From Pseudomonadales bacterium (GTDB lineage: Bacteria > Pseudomonadota > Gammaproteobacteria > Pseudomonadales > Ketobacteraceae), in assembly GCA_002701845.1 (NCBI GenBank), contig NZXG01000006.1, forward strand, positions 43,014 to 107,013: a stretch of DNA of 64,000 nucleotides, written 5' to 3'. This document shows, one piece after another, positions 44,931 to 54,793 of this stretch. The number at the start of each line of letters is the position of its first letter. Position 1 is the first letter of the stretch. A program made the translations under genes and the position numbers. The notes beneath the pieces were generated by a model. That model made no database searches. It was given only the letters and a program-made list of their open reading frames with translations, and was not told the origin of the DNA.

Positions 44931-46111
44931 AACAGCTCGGTGGAGGAGGCCTCCGGATTGGGAGCGTAGCTGTTGGACATCTCGTGGTCGAGAATATCCT
45001 TTTCCAGCCGGGTCAGGCTTTCCATCAACTGTTCCGATGCCGACTCCATCTGTTCCAGCGCTTGATAGGCGCCCTGGGAGTCCTGCTCGCGGATTCGGCG
45101 CAGGGCCTCGACCCCACTGTCATGCACGGTGCGGTGAGGCTCCTCCAGCGCCTTGAATGACGCCAGGCGGCTGAAATGCTGGTGCCCCTCACCCCGGTCA
45201 TACCAGTGACCCAGGCGACACTGGTGATGACTGTCGAAATCCTCCGGCCCGCGCTCATTAAGCCCCCAGTAGCTGCGATAGATCTCCGCCTTCCATACCA
45301 CATGATCCAGCTTGACGGTCTGGATGAAGCCGTCCTCCGCCGACACCGCGATGGCCCATGACATGGTATTGGCCAGTTGCACAAAGTCCTCGATGGTACT
45401 TAGCAGGCGCCCGGTGGTGCCGGCCAGTTTCTGGCTGGTTTCACTGGCATTGTGGATAGTACCAGCCACCTGTTGCGTCTGCTGGGCAATGGTGGACACC
45501 AGTCGGGTGATTTCCGTGGAAGCCTCGGAGGATTTGCGGGCCAGATTACGAACTTCATCCGCCACCACCGCAAAACCGCGGCCGTGTTCACCGGCCCGGG
45601 CCGCCTCGATGGCGGCGTTCAGGGCCAGCAGGTTGGTCTGATCGGAGATCTCATTGATCTGGGTGATGAACTTGTCGATGCGCAAGCCCACATCCGCCAG
45701 GGTCTGCACCTCCTGAATGGCCTCCTGGTTCTGGCCATCAATCCGCAACAGGGAGTCGGCCACCCCTTGTAACACGTATTTGATCTGACCGTAGTTGGTC
45801 TGGGATTCATTCAGCTTGGCCCGCTGGTCACGCATGTTTTCCGAGCCACTGGCCACGGTATGGCGGATATTGTCCAGGGTGGAGGCAGTGGCAAACCAGA
45901 GGTCCCGGATACGCAATTGTTCTTCCAGCAGGGATTCGGAATACTGACGCTGACGATCCGCCACATCCTTGACCTTGTTCAACACCTGCATCTCCCGTTG
46001 CAGGCGGTGATTTTCCCGCTCCAGCTCAACAATCCGTTGCTGCAACTGCGTTTTGCCCAGCCGGGTTGCCAGCCAATGTTTCCATCCACTCATGTTCGCA
46101 TTCCAGTTCAC
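44927..46111 (-). CDS. Soluble methyl-accepting protein with CZB zinc domain
   Basis: A cytoplasmic chemoreceptor-like protein of 394 residues: coiled coil (20-60), a signalling domain with the hairpin tip [38 protein letters not shown] (near 150-190), and a C-terminal CZB domain with [17 protein letters not shown] and PHRTVHDSG, which give the His/Cys zinc site. CZB receptors and cyclases sense zinc or hypochlorous acid. The signalling part is shorter than in classical receptors. Start ATG 46111; ATG 46093 is possible. It ends on the stop codon of the convergent cyclase gene (shared TTAA). Confidence 0.9.
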   Translation of the reverse strand: MNWNANMSGWKHWLATRLGKTQLQQRIVELERENHRLQREMQVLNKVKDVADRQRQYSESLLEEQLRIRDLWFATASTLDNIRHTVASGSENMRDQRAKLNESQTNYGQIKYVLQGVADSLLRIDGQNQEAIQEVQTLADVGLRIDKFITQINEISDQTNLLALNAAIEAARAGEHGRGFAVVADEVRNLARKSSEASTEITRLVSTIAQQTQQVAGTIHNASETSQKLAGTTGRLLSTIEDFVQLANTMSWAIAVSAEDGFIQTVKLDHVVWKAEIYRSYWGLNERGPEDFDSHHQCRLGHWYDRGEGHQHFSRLASFKALEEPHRTVHDSGVEALRRIREQDSQGAYQALEQMESASEQLMESLTRLEKDILDHEMSNSYAPNPEASSTELF

Positions 46112-46359
46112 ACTACCCAGTTTGTTAGTAGCACCTTGTCAGATGGCTTATTGCTATCAGTATAGATAGACGCTGCCAGTGGTCCGCTTTTTGTAGCAAT
46201 TAACGTGGCTGATAAGGGGCTACCACATACTGTGAGAGTGGGTATTGCTGAACATTTAGTATTCATCTGTCTGTCATAGTCCATTGCTTACCATAGCCAC
46301 CCATTACTCGAACCTTCTCAATCCTTTTTAGACCATTTATTGACCAACAGGGGACATCC

Positions 46360-48639
46360 ATGACACATCGATTTATAAAAACCGCCCTGGCCGGTGCCGT
46401 GGCAGCGGCATCTGTCGCCATTTCCAGCAACGCACTGGCCACCGGTGGCCACGACTTCAGGGATTGGCTCGCGGACTTTCATGTCAAACCCAAGCAGGGC
46501 CGGTTCTTCGAGCGGGTTGCCACGTTTCCCGTGTATGAAAATCTCGATGCCGCGAAGGGCGACGAACTGGCGGACGAAACCGCTGCCGAAATCAGCGCCG
46601 CCAGTATGGATGGCAATGTGGTCTACTACAGCGACAGCCCCCTCAACCGGGTGGGCCTGATCGACATCAGCAATCCGTCCCAGCCCCAGGCCGCCGGCAC
46701 TGTCGATCTGGACGGCGAGCCCACCTCGGTGGCCGTTAATGGCCACTACCTGCTGGTGGGGGTCAACACCTCCAACAGCTTCACCAACCCCAGCGGCAAA
46801 CTCTCGGTGTACTCCATTGCCAATCCGCGTCAGCCCCAATGGCTGGCCGACCTGGACATGGCAGGTCAGCCGGATGCCATTGCGGTCAGCCCCGATGGCC
46901 GCTACGCGGCGGTAGTCATTGAAAATGAGCGCGACGAAGACTTTGACGACGGCCTGATTCCGCAATTGCCGGCAGGCAGCCTGCAGGTGGTAACCATGCG
47001 CGGCGCCGTGACCCGGTGGAAAGTGCGTCAGGTGGACCTCACCGGCCTGGCGGCCACCGCCCCCAGTGATCCCGAACCGGAGTACGTGGCCATCAGTCGC
47101 TTTAATATCGCCGCCGTCACCATGCAGGAGAACAACCACATCGCCCTGGTGGATCTGCGCCGGGCTATGGTCATCAATGATTTCAGCGCCGGCACCGTGG
47201 ATCTGTTCAACGTGGATACGGTGGAGGACGACGTGATCAATCCGGTGGACACCCTGCTGGACAAGCGCCGGGAACCGGACGCCATCACCTGGGTGAACAA
47301 CTGGTGGCTGGCCACTGCCAACGAAGGGGATTATGAGGATGCCAGCGGCGAAGAGGGCGGCAGCCGCGGTTTCACCCTTTTCAGTCCGTTCGGCAAAGTA
47401 CTGTATGAGTCCGGCGCCAGTCTGGAACACACTTTGATCCGCGCCGGCCATTACCCGGAAAGCCGCTCCGAAAACAAAGGCATCGAGCCGGAATCGGTGC
47501 TGGCGGAACGCTTTGGCCGGGAGGACTACCTGTTTGTGGGCAGCGAACGGGGTAATGTGGTGGCGGTCTATGAAACCAGCCCCCTGCGCAAACCGGAGCT
47601 GCGTCAGTTGTTGCCCACCACCATCGGTCCCGAGGGCATCCTGGCCATTCCTCAGCGCAACCTGCTGGTGATCTCCAGTGAGGAAGACGACGCCGATGAA
47701 GGGTTTCGATCCACCGTGAGCATTTATCAGTATGGCGCCAAGTCTGCAGAATACCCGCAGATCCAGTCCGATCCCAACCAACTGATTCCCTGGGGCGCGC
47801 TCAGCGGCATGGTGGGCGACCTCAAGGATCCCAAAACCATTTACGCCGTGCCGGACAGCTATTATGCGCAATCCCGTATTTTCCGGGCGGAAGTGAACCG
47901 CAAGGGGCCGGCCATTATCAAACAGGCCATCGTCCTGCAGAAAGACGGCGCCACCGTGGATTACGATCTGGAGGGCATTGCCCAGCGCCAGGACGGCGGT
48001 TTCTGGCTGGTGTCCGAGGGCAACAGCGGTAGCCGCCCCAATCTGCTGATCAAAACCAAAGCCGACGGCACCGTGCTGAAAGAAATCGGTTTGCCGGCGG
48101 CAGTGGTGGCGAAACAGATCAGCAATGGCTTTGAGGGCGTGGCGGTCATCGGCAGCGGCGATCAGGAGCAGGTGCTGGTGGCCTTCCAGCGGGAATGGGA
48201 AGGGGACCCGGAGAATCAGGTCCGGATCGGTGTTTACACGCCCGCCACCGACAGCTGGGGCTTTTTCTATTATCCCCTGGAGCCCGCCACCCAGGGCTGG
48301 ATCGGCCTTAGCGAACTGACCGCCATCGACGACACCACCTTCGCGGTGATTGAGCGGGACAACCAGCAGGGCCCCAATGCCAAGGTAAAACGGCTGTATA
48401 AATTCTCCATCGCCGGCCTGCATCCGGCCGCCGAAGGGGAAGCGTTCCCGTTGCTAACCAAGACGCTGGTTAAAGATCTGTTGCCGGCCCTGAACGCCAC
48501 CAACGGCTGGACCCCGGACAAGGTGGAAGGCACGGCGCTGACCCGCAATGGCAAGGTCTATGTGGTGACGGACAACGACGGCGTGGACGACGCCTCCGGC
48601 GAAACCCGGTTCCTGGACCTGGACCGGCTGTTCCGCTGA
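46360..48639 (+). CDS. Secreted esterase-like/phytase-type beta-propeller protein
   Basis: A 759-residue exported protein: signal peptide (cleavage near NALA-TGG), an N-terminal beta-propeller-like region with repeats such as VGLIDISNPSQPQAAGTVDL and LSVYSIANPRQPQWLADLDM, and a C-terminal domain of the esterase-like activity of phytase type (DLEGIAQRQDGGFWLVSEGN; ELTAIDDTTFAVIERDN; KVEGTAL). Such proteins are often induced by phosphate starvation, but no pho box is visible. Start ATG 46360. Exact substrate unknown. Confidence 0.82.
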   Translation: MTHRFIKTALAGAVAAASVAISSNALATGGHDFRDWLADFHVKPKQGRFFERVATFPVYENLDAAKGDELADETAAEISAASMDGNVVYYSDSPLNRVGLIDISNPSQPQAAGTVDLDGEPTSVAVNGHYLLVGVNTSNSFTNPSGKLSVYSIANPRQPQWLADLDMAGQPDAIAVSPDGRYAAVVIENERDEDFDDGLIPQLPAGSLQVVTMRGAVTRWKVRQVDLTGLAATAPSDPEPEYVAISRFNIAAVTMQENNHIALVDLRRAMVINDFSAGTVDLFNVDTVEDDVINPVDTLLDKRREPDAITWVNNWWLATANEGDYEDASGEEGGSRGFTLFSPFGKVLYESGASLEHTLIRAGHYPESRSENKGIEPESVLAERFGREDYLFVGSERGNVVAVYETSPLRKPELRQLLPTTIGPEGILAIPQRNLLVISSEEDDADEGFRSTVSIYQYGAKSAEYPQIQSDPNQLIPWGALSGMVGDLKDPKTIYAVPDSYYAQSRIFRAEVNRKGPAIIKQAIVLQKDGATVDYDLEGIAQRQDGGFWLVSEGNSGSRPNLLIKTKADGTVLKEIGLPAAVVAKQISNGFEGVAVIGSGDQEQVLVAFQREWEGDPENQVRIGVYTPATDSWGFFYYPLEPATQGWIGLSELTAIDDTTFAVIERDNQQGPNAKVKRLYKFSIAGLHPAAEGEAFPLLTKTLVKDLLPALNATNGWTPDKVEGTALTRNGKVYVVTDNDGVDDASGETRFLDLDRLFR

Positions 48640-48642
48640 TAG

Positions 48643-48672
48643 CCAAACCGGTTTGGGCCCGCTGGCGCGGGC
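48643..48672. terminator. Hairpins between convergent genes
   Basis: A 14-bp palindrome CCAAACCGGTTTGG (48643-48656) runs into a GCCCGC-TGGC-GCGGGC stem (48657-48672). The structures are strong but without a T run. Confidence 0.4.
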
Positions 48673-49590
48673 TCAAACGGGCTTGAGGCTATACCCCGGT
48701 TTGGGGAAATGCACATGCACGGTGCCGAGCTCCGTGGTTTCCCGGGCAATGACCCAGCGGCTCACCGAACTCCCCACCAACCGGCCCCGGGTGGCATCCC
48801 GCGCGTAATCCGCCGGGCTGATGGTCACCTCCCGACCCAGCAGGTCATCCTGCTGTTCTTCCTCCGCCAGCGGCCGGGGCTCATGGTCGCGGGCAATGGT
48901 TAATGCCTGCTGCGGATTAATCGCCGTGGGCTGGCCGTGGCCGAAGCCTTGGATCCGGTCCATCCAGGCCATTACCCTGGGATAGGGATCCACGGTGTTT
49001 TTCTCGCCGGCATCGCGCACCATCCATAGACTGTGGTAAGCGGCAAAGTCCGCAATATTCGGCTCGGCGCCGAATAAGAAGTCCTGCTGCAGACGGGTTT
49101 CCATGTCCTGCAGATGTTGTCGCAAAATAGTCGGCGCCTGTCCCGGTTTGACGATGCGCACCGCCGCCGTGCGCCCCATCTTGATGCGATCAGCAAAGAA
49201 CGACACCAGTTCCAGCAGGGACAGGGTTTTCAGGACTTTTTTATGCAGCGACCAGGACGCGGAAGCGAACACGCAGGCAAAGAAGACATCCATTTCCACC
49301 GCGGCGATAAACTGTTTCACTTCGTCGCTGCAATTTTGTGGCGCCAGTTCCGGCTTGCCCGCGCGCACTGCAATTTCGGTGGCGATGGTGGCGGTATCAC
49401 AGAAAATATCCGCTCCCGCCTGGGCCACCGGAATCTTGCGGTAACCCCCGGCCAGGGCTTGCAACACCGGGCGCGGCGGCATCTCCCGGGTAATGGCCGA
49501 GTGCCAGGGCAGATTACAGTAACCCAGTAAGGCCCGCACTTTTTCCGAAAAAGGTGACAGGGCATAGTGGTGTAGTATCAGGTCGGACAC
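48673..49590 (-). CDS. Glutathione S-transferase-like protein
   Basis: A 305-residue GST-fold protein. The N-terminal thioredoxin-like domain begins LILHHYALSPFSEKVRALLGY (catalytic Ser or Tyr region), with GGYRKIPVAQ and IFCDTATIATEI next; a helical C-terminal domain follows, with an extra C-terminal stretch of about 90 residues (after IQGFGHGQP) not found in classic GSTs. Start taken as GTG 49590, which has GAGG 8 nt before it; TTG and ATG codons upstream are less likely. Function unknown. Confidence 0.8.
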   Translation of the reverse strand: MSDLILHHYALSPFSEKVRALLGYCNLPWHSAITREMPPRPVLQALAGGYRKIPVAQAGADIFCDTATIATEIAVRAGKPELAPQNCSDEVKQFIAAVEMDVFFACVFASASWSLHKKVLKTLSLLELVSFFADRIKMGRTAAVRIVKPGQAPTILRQHLQDMETRLQQDFLFGAEPNIADFAAYHSLWMVRDAGEKNTVDPYPRVMAWMDRIQGFGHGQPTAINPQQALTIARDHEPRPLAEEEQQDDLLGREVTISPADYARDATRGRLVGSSVSRWVIARETTELGTVHVHFPKPGYSLKPV

Positions 49591-49753
49591 AGAGGGCACC
49601 TCAGGTTCAGGACTGCCGCCGCAGTCACGGGCGTGAACGCACATCAATCTGGACGGCAAAAACCGCTAACAGAATAACACAATAGCAAATAAGTGAGGCC
49701 ATGCCATCCTTCTGCCCCACCACCGGCCTGTGCTAGGCTGTGCCTACAGAATA

Positions 49754-52700
49754 ATGATCCCGACACAGGGGGCTGGATTGCCAAACCCTCCCGGGCGCAA
49801 AGGCCTGCGCTTTTCCATTCGTCTCACGGTGGTCGCCGTATTCGCCATCGCCACTACACTGACGGCGCTGGTGGCCATTGGCCTGCAATATTATTTCAGT
49901 CGCGACCTGGCCATTGATACCGCCCGGCAGCGATACCAGGACAGCGCCGAAAGCACCCGCCGGTTTATCACCCATCTGGATGACAAAGCCCAGCAGCTTA
50001 CCCGGTTGCTGGCGCAAAATCCCAGCCTGAGCCAGGGTGATGCGCCGGCGCCGGACAATCTGCGCCGGTTCAGCAATATCATGGAAGATAACCCGCTCTT
50101 GTATGCCATCTATCTGGGCTTCGATAACGGCGACTTCTACGAGGTGGTGAATCTTAACAGCAGCCTCATTGCCCGCCGCCAACTGCGGGCCACTCCACAA
50201 GACCGCTGGCTGGTGATCCGGGTGAGCGGTGGCGGCGGTGACCGGCAGCGACATTACGATTACTATGATGCAGACCATCAGCTGCGCCGCTCCCACGCTG
50301 AGCCCAGCGATTATGAACCCCGTGTTCGCCCCTGGTATACCCAGGCCAATCAGACGCAAGTCTACAAAACCCCGCCCTATCTGTTTCAGCACCTGCAGGC
50401 CCCCGGGCAGTCCTACTCGCTGCAGTTGCCAGGTGGCCATGCCGTGCTGGCGGTGGATATCACCCTGGATGCCGTCAATGAATTTCTGGCTTCCCAAAGC
50501 CATCATCAGGGATCGGAGCTGCTACTGTTTCAGAGCGACGGCCAATTGATTGCCGCCAACACCCGGGCCCGGGCACTGGCCCGGATTCCCGGCGCCGCAC
50601 CGGTGCCACTGTCACGCAAACAGCGACAGTATCTGCAGTCTCTGGGGCGGATTCGGGTTTCCAACGAGTTGGACTGGCCGCCACTGGATTACGCGGTGGC
50701 AGGCGAACCCCAGGGTTATAGCGTGGATTTGTTACGGCTGCTGGCCCGCCAGACCGGCCTGCAACTGGAGTTCGTGAACGGCTATAGCTGGAGCCAACTG
50801 GTGGCGCTGTTTCGCAACGGCGAACTGGACCTGCTGCAACCGGTGTTTGCCAATCAGACCCTGGACCAATTTGGCCTGCGCAGCCAGCCGTTTCTGCGGC
50901 TGCCCTATGCCATCGCCACCCGGGCCGGCCATCCCCCGCTCAGGCAGCTCGACCAACTGGCGGGCAACACTCTGGCAATCCCACAAAGCTGGTCCATTAT
51001 CCAGACCCTCGGTGACCGCTATCCGGCAATACAAATTCTCCAGGTGGCAGACCCGAAAGCCGCACTGGAGGCGGTACTCGAGGGTCGCGCCGACGGCGCC
51101 CTGGATAGCGCGGCCGTGCTGCGTTACACCGCGGAACACTACTATCTGGAGCCATTGGAATTCCACGACCTCATTACCGGGCCCGACCCACTACCGGACC
51201 GGCTGCATTTCCTGGTGCATCCCAGCCGGGCGCCGCTGGTGCCCATTTTGAATCAGGCGCTGGATCACCTGCAGTCGAACCAGATTGCCGCGCTCCACCA
51301 CAAATGGCTGGGCTCCGATGGGGGGAAGACTCCAGCTCCGCCCCAGTCCACGGTGCCCTACAGCGAGCTGTTGGAACCCAGCTTACAACCGGACCGGATG
51401 CAGGAATTGATGATCGGTGGTCAGCGCTACTTTGTCTATCTGGCTACCCTGAATACTGGCCCTGCCGACGAGCGCTTTGCGGCGTTAATACCCGCCGCTC
51501 AGCTGCTGGCCCCCAGCCTGCGACGGATTCAGTGGTCGATTCTGATCACCGGGCTGTGCATGCTGGTGGTATTACCGTTTATCTGGCTGTTTGCCGCCCC
51601 CATCGTGCGCCCGATCAAACGGCTGGCGGTGGAGAGTGAACGCATCAAACAGCGGCGTTATGATGAGGTCAGCTTCCACGACAGCCATATCGTGGAAGTG
51701 TTTGAACTGTCCCGCTCCATCAGTGATATGGCCCGGACCATCAAACAACACGAGGCGGATCAGCGGGCATTGATGGAATCCCTGATTCAACTCATCGCCC
51801 AAGCCATCGATGAAAAATCACCGTACACCGCCGGCCATTGCGCCCGGGTGCCGGAGCTGGCCCTGATGCTGGTGGATGCCGCCGAGCAGAGTCAGTCGCC
51901 GCCGTTTGATCGGTTTCGATTTGCATCGCAAGAGGAATACCGTGCCTTCCGTATTGGCGCCTGGCTCCATGACTGCGGCAAAATCACCACCCCCGAACAC
52001 ATTGTTGACAAAGGCAGCAAGCTGGAAACCATCTATAACCGCATTCATGAAATCCGTACCCGGTTTGAAGTGCTGTGGCGGGATGCGGAGATTGATTATC
52101 TGCGGGCACTGCTGGAGTCGCCGCAGCAGGAACCGGCGTGGCGCCGGCAGCTGGAACAAAAACGCACGCAACTGCAACAGGACTTCGAGTTTATTGCCAA
52201 CCTGAATCAGGGGGCTGAGGTTGTCGCCGCTGAGCAGCAACAACGTCTGCTTGAAATTGCCATGCTCACCTGGCAGCGGCACTTCGATGACCGGCTGGGA
52301 TTATCCCCGGCGGAGCAGCAACGAGTGCCCGCGGGCACTGTCAACCTGCCGGTGGAGGAGCGGTTGCTGGCCGATAAACCGGAACATCGGGTTCCCCATC
52401 CCCAGCCCAAAGAGTTTGCCCCCCATTTGGGGATCAATATGGCGGTGCCGGAACAGCTTTATAATCTGGGGGAGGTGTATAATCTATCGGTTTCCCGGGG
52501 CACGCTGACCCCCGAGGACCGTTTCAAAATTCAGGAACATATGATCAGCACCATTCGCATGCTGGACGCCCTGCCGTTCCCGGCCGAGCTGGCCAATGTG
52601 CCCCGTTACGCCGCCACCCACCATGAAACCCTCACCGGTAGCGGTTACCCCCGGGGGCTGGATGCCGCTGACCTGTCCATTCCCGAGCGGATTATGGCAG

Positions 52701-52936
52701 TAGCGGATATTTTCGAGGCCCTCACCGCCGCCGACCGCCCCTACAAAACCGCCAAACCCCTCAGTGAAGCCATCGCCATTCTGCATCAGCGGGTGGTGGC
52801 CGGTGAGCTGGACGCCGATGTGTTCCAATTGTTTTTGCGCAGTGGCGTGTATCTGGACTACGCGCGTCGCTTTCTGCAGCCGGAGCAGATTGATGCGGTA
52901 GCGGTGGAACACTACCTGGATACCACCGCCAGCTAA
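49754..52936 (+). CDS. HD-GYP cyclic-di-GMP phosphodiesterase with Cache and SBP-type sensor
   Basis: A 1060-residue membrane receptor. Helix near 25-45, periplasmic dCache-type domain, a solute-binding (SBP_bac_3) domain of about 220 residues (IRVSNELDWPPLDY to AALHHKWLG) that sits inside the Cache fold, a second helix (SILITGLCMLVVLPFIWLF), HAMP-like segment, then HD-GYP. Phosphodiesterase motifs: LHDCGKITTP (HD) and HHETLTGSGYPRGL (HHExLxGxGYP). About 170 residues are inserted between these parts. The start ATG 49754 has no clear ribosome site and TTG 49730 is possible. It should degrade cyclic di-GMP in response to a small ligand. Confidence 0.85.
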   Translation: MIPTQGAGLPNPPGRKGLRFSIRLTVVAVFAIATTLTALVAIGLQYYFSRDLAIDTARQRYQDSAESTRRFITHLDDKAQQLTRLLAQNPSLSQGDAPAPDNLRRFSNIMEDNPLLYAIYLGFDNGDFYEVVNLNSSLIARRQLRATPQDRWLVIRVSGGGGDRQRHYDYYDADHQLRRSHAEPSDYEPRVRPWYTQANQTQVYKTPPYLFQHLQAPGQSYSLQLPGGHAVLAVDITLDAVNEFLASQSHHQGSELLLFQSDGQLIAANTRARALARIPGAAPVPLSRKQRQYLQSLGRIRVSNELDWPPLDYAVAGEPQGYSVDLLRLLARQTGLQLEFVNGYSWSQLVALFRNGELDLLQPVFANQTLDQFGLRSQPFLRLPYAIATRAGHPPLRQLDQLAGNTLAIPQSWSIIQTLGDRYPAIQILQVADPKAALEAVLEGRADGALDSAAVLRYTAEHYYLEPLEFHDLITGPDPLPDRLHFLVHPSRAPLVPILNQALDHLQSNQIAALHHKWLGSDGGKTPAPPQSTVPYSELLEPSLQPDRMQELMIGGQRYFVYLATLNTGPADERFAALIPAAQLLAPSLRRIQWSILITGLCMLVVLPFIWLFAAPIVRPIKRLAVESERIKQRRYDEVSFHDSHIVEVFELSRSISDMARTIKQHEADQRALMESLIQLIAQAIDEKSPYTAGHCARVPELALMLVDAAEQSQSPPFDRFRFASQEEYRAFRIGAWLHDCGKITTPEHIVDKGSKLETIYNRIHEIRTRFEVLWRDAEIDYLRALLESPQQEPAWRRQLEQKRTQLQQDFEFIANLNQGAEVVAAEQQQRLLEIAMLTWQRHFDDRLGLSPAEQQRVPAGTVNLPVEERLLADKPEHRVPHPQPKEFAPHLGINMAVPEQLYNLGEVYNLSVSRGTLTPEDRFKIQEHMISTIRMLDALPFPAELANVPRYAATHHETLTGSGYPRGLDAADLSIPERIMAVADIFEALTAADRPYKTAKPLSEAIAILHQRVVAGELDADVFQLFLRSGVYLDYARRFLQPEQIDAVAVEHYLDTTAS

Positions 52937-52945
52937 TCCGATAGC

Positions 52946-53287
52946 CTAAGGCACAGTGGAAAACACATTGGCTTCGGGCTGGTGCGCTATTTCGGGGGCG
53001 CCGCAGAAACGCTGCACCAGTTCCCGCTTCATACCGGCACCAAACTCACTGTGCCACAACCATTCATAATAATCGCGGCCGATCTGATCCGGCGGCACCG
53101 GTTCCCGCAACCAGTTGGCCCGCATCCGGTGCTGCCGTAGATAGTGATCCATGGCCTCCTGCACTGCCGGCTGCCGCCAGCCGGTCTCCACAAATTCTGA
53201 CCGCGCCTGACATACAGTCTGTGCACTGGCAAGGCCAGCCCACAGGCAACAACCCAGAATAAAACTGCAACCGACTAGGTTTTTCAT
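52946..53287 (-). CDS. Small exported protein
   Basis: 113 residues with a signal peptide (MKNLVGCSFILGCCLWAGLASA) and a mature part of about 90 residues with two cysteines (VCQARSEF; RFCGAPE), a likely disulfide. WLREPVPPDQIGRDYYEWLWHSEFG is the most distinctive stretch. Start ATG 53287 has GAGAGG upstream. I do not recognise the family. It converges with the HD-GYP gene. Confidence 0.65.
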   Translation of the reverse strand: MKNLVGCSFILGCCLWAGLASAQTVCQARSEFVETGWRQPAVQEAMDHYLRQHRMRANWLREPVPPDQIGRDYYEWLWHSEFGAGMKRELVQRFCGAPEIAHQPEANVFSTVP

Positions 53288-53484
53288 AGTGACCTCTCCC
53301 GGCACCGCGCCTTTGAACGGGGATTTTCTCTAATGATTTATAACAGGAGCGCTTTATACCGCCAAGTCTCAGGGGCCGCCAAAGAATAGGCAGTTCGTCA
53401 CAATTTCTGTGCTGGTGTGCGGGAAATTTTTGTGCGAGATTTTAGTTTGAACAAGTTGGGGCACCCGGGACTAAGGAGACTTCG

Positions 53485-54675
53485 GTGCAAGAGCGATGGT
53501 GGCTGCGCACTGTCTTCCGCCACTGGGATGACAGAGAGCCGCTGGCAATGGCGCCGGCAGAGCGCGGTCCGGTGGAGGCCCGGCGCATACAGGATCTGGC
53601 CAACCGTATGCGTACCGGGGTGCTGTTTTATCCCCTGGTCTGGGCGCTGGTGGGCGCCGGGATTCTGGTCACCGATCCCAGCCGGGAAAAATGGCTCTGG
53701 ACACTGATGCTGCTGGTGCTGCAAATGCTGCTTACCGCAGGGCGGCTCTGGCTGATCGGACTGACCAAACACCAGGTTATCGGCGCCAGACCCAATCCGG
53801 CGCGGTGGCTGGAACTGGGGGTCTTTATCAGCGGATTCAGCTGGTCCCTGATTCTGCTTTCCTCCCTGTTGGATACGCCACTGGCACAACATTATCCCCT
53901 GATCATGACCGCCACCATGGGCCTGTGTTCGGGGGTTCTCGTAAATCTGGCCATCAGTGAGCGTTCGGTGGTTTGGTTTCTGCTGGCACTGTTCTCACTG
54001 CCCTGCGGGGTGCTGGTGGTGGGCCCGGTGACCCAGCCGCCGGGGTTGGCATTGGTGTTTCTGGTGTATGCCATGGCCATGTATCTGCTCACCGGGTTGC
54101 CGCGCAATGAATACGAACAGTCGGTACTGGCGAATCTAAGGCTGCAGCAACAGGCCCGTGAGCTGACCGAGCTGAGCCACAACGATGCCCTCACCGGACT
54201 GCGCAACCGGCGCTATTTCGAAACCACCCTGGCGGCTGAATATCAAAGGGGCTCCCGCCATCAATACCCACTCTCCCTGCTGATCGTGGACATTGACTTC
54301 TTCAAACGGGTCAACGATGCGCATGGCCATCTGGTGGGGGATCTGTGCCTGCGCCACGTGGCACTGGAAATCCGCGGCCAGTTCCTGCGCTCACAGGACA
54401 CCGTGGCACGACTGGGAGGTGAGGAGTTTGTCATCGTTCTGCCGGGTCTGGACCGGGTGGAGGGCGCGCGGTTGGCCAATAACCTGTTGAATCATATTCG
54501 CAGCCGCCCTTTTGTGCACGATGGTATCTGTGAGGCACTCACCGTGAGCATCGGTGGCGCCTGCACCACGGCTTTACCCCGGGGTAATCCCGCGGAGCTG
54601 CTGAACCAGGCGGATCAGGCCCTGTACCAGGCCAAGCGCGGCGGCCGCAACCAGGTGGTGTGGAGCGCCTACTGA
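53485..54675 (+). CDS. Membrane GGDEF diguanylate cyclase
   Basis: A 396-residue protein with about six transmembrane helices in residues 35-215, a short coiled coil, then a GGDEF domain. The active site is GGEEF in VARLGGEEFVIVLPG, with RSQD as the inhibitory RxxD site five residues earlier, so it should be active and feedback-regulated. The N-terminal membrane part has no obvious ligand domain. Start GTG 53485 with GGAG upstream; no ATG fits. Its C-terminus ends AKRGGRNQVVWSAY, the usual end of the domain. Confidence 0.9.
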   Translation: MQERWWLRTVFRHWDDREPLAMAPAERGPVEARRIQDLANRMRTGVLFYPLVWALVGAGILVTDPSREKWLWTLMLLVLQMLLTAGRLWLIGLTKHQVIGARPNPARWLELGVFISGFSWSLILLSSLLDTPLAQHYPLIMTATMGLCSGVLVNLAISERSVVWFLLALFSLPCGVLVVGPVTQPPGLALVFLVYAMAMYLLTGLPRNEYEQSVLANLRLQQQARELTELSHNDALTGLRNRRYFETTLAAEYQRGSRHQYPLSLLIVDIDFFKRVNDAHGHLVGDLCLRHVALEIRGQFLRSQDTVARLGGEEFVIVLPGLDRVEGARLANNLLNHIRSRPFVHDGICEALTVSIGGACTTALPRGNPAELLNQADQALYQAKRGGRNQVVWSAY

Positions 54676-54697
54676 CGGGAACCTCCCCGGCGTGTTG

Positions 54698-54734
54698 CAC
54701 CCGGTGCTCGACACCCGGTGCTCGACACCCGGTG
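54698..54734 (+). repeat. 14-bp tandem repeat
   Basis: The unit CACCCGGTGCTCGA occurs at 54698-54711 and 54712-54725, followed by a partial third copy (CACCCGGTG, to 54734). It lies between the GGDEF gene and the LEA14-like gene. A short array like this can vary in copy number between strains. Confidence 0.75.
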
Positions 54735-54793
54735 GCTTTCCAGGTGCGGCTTTCGCTACAATGGTGGCGTCATCCAATCATTCCGGAGTCCAC

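Noticed and set aside
46318..48423. 701-codon open frame antisense to the phytase-like gene
   Set aside because: No recognisable domain, and the plus-strand gene has a signal peptide and family motifs.
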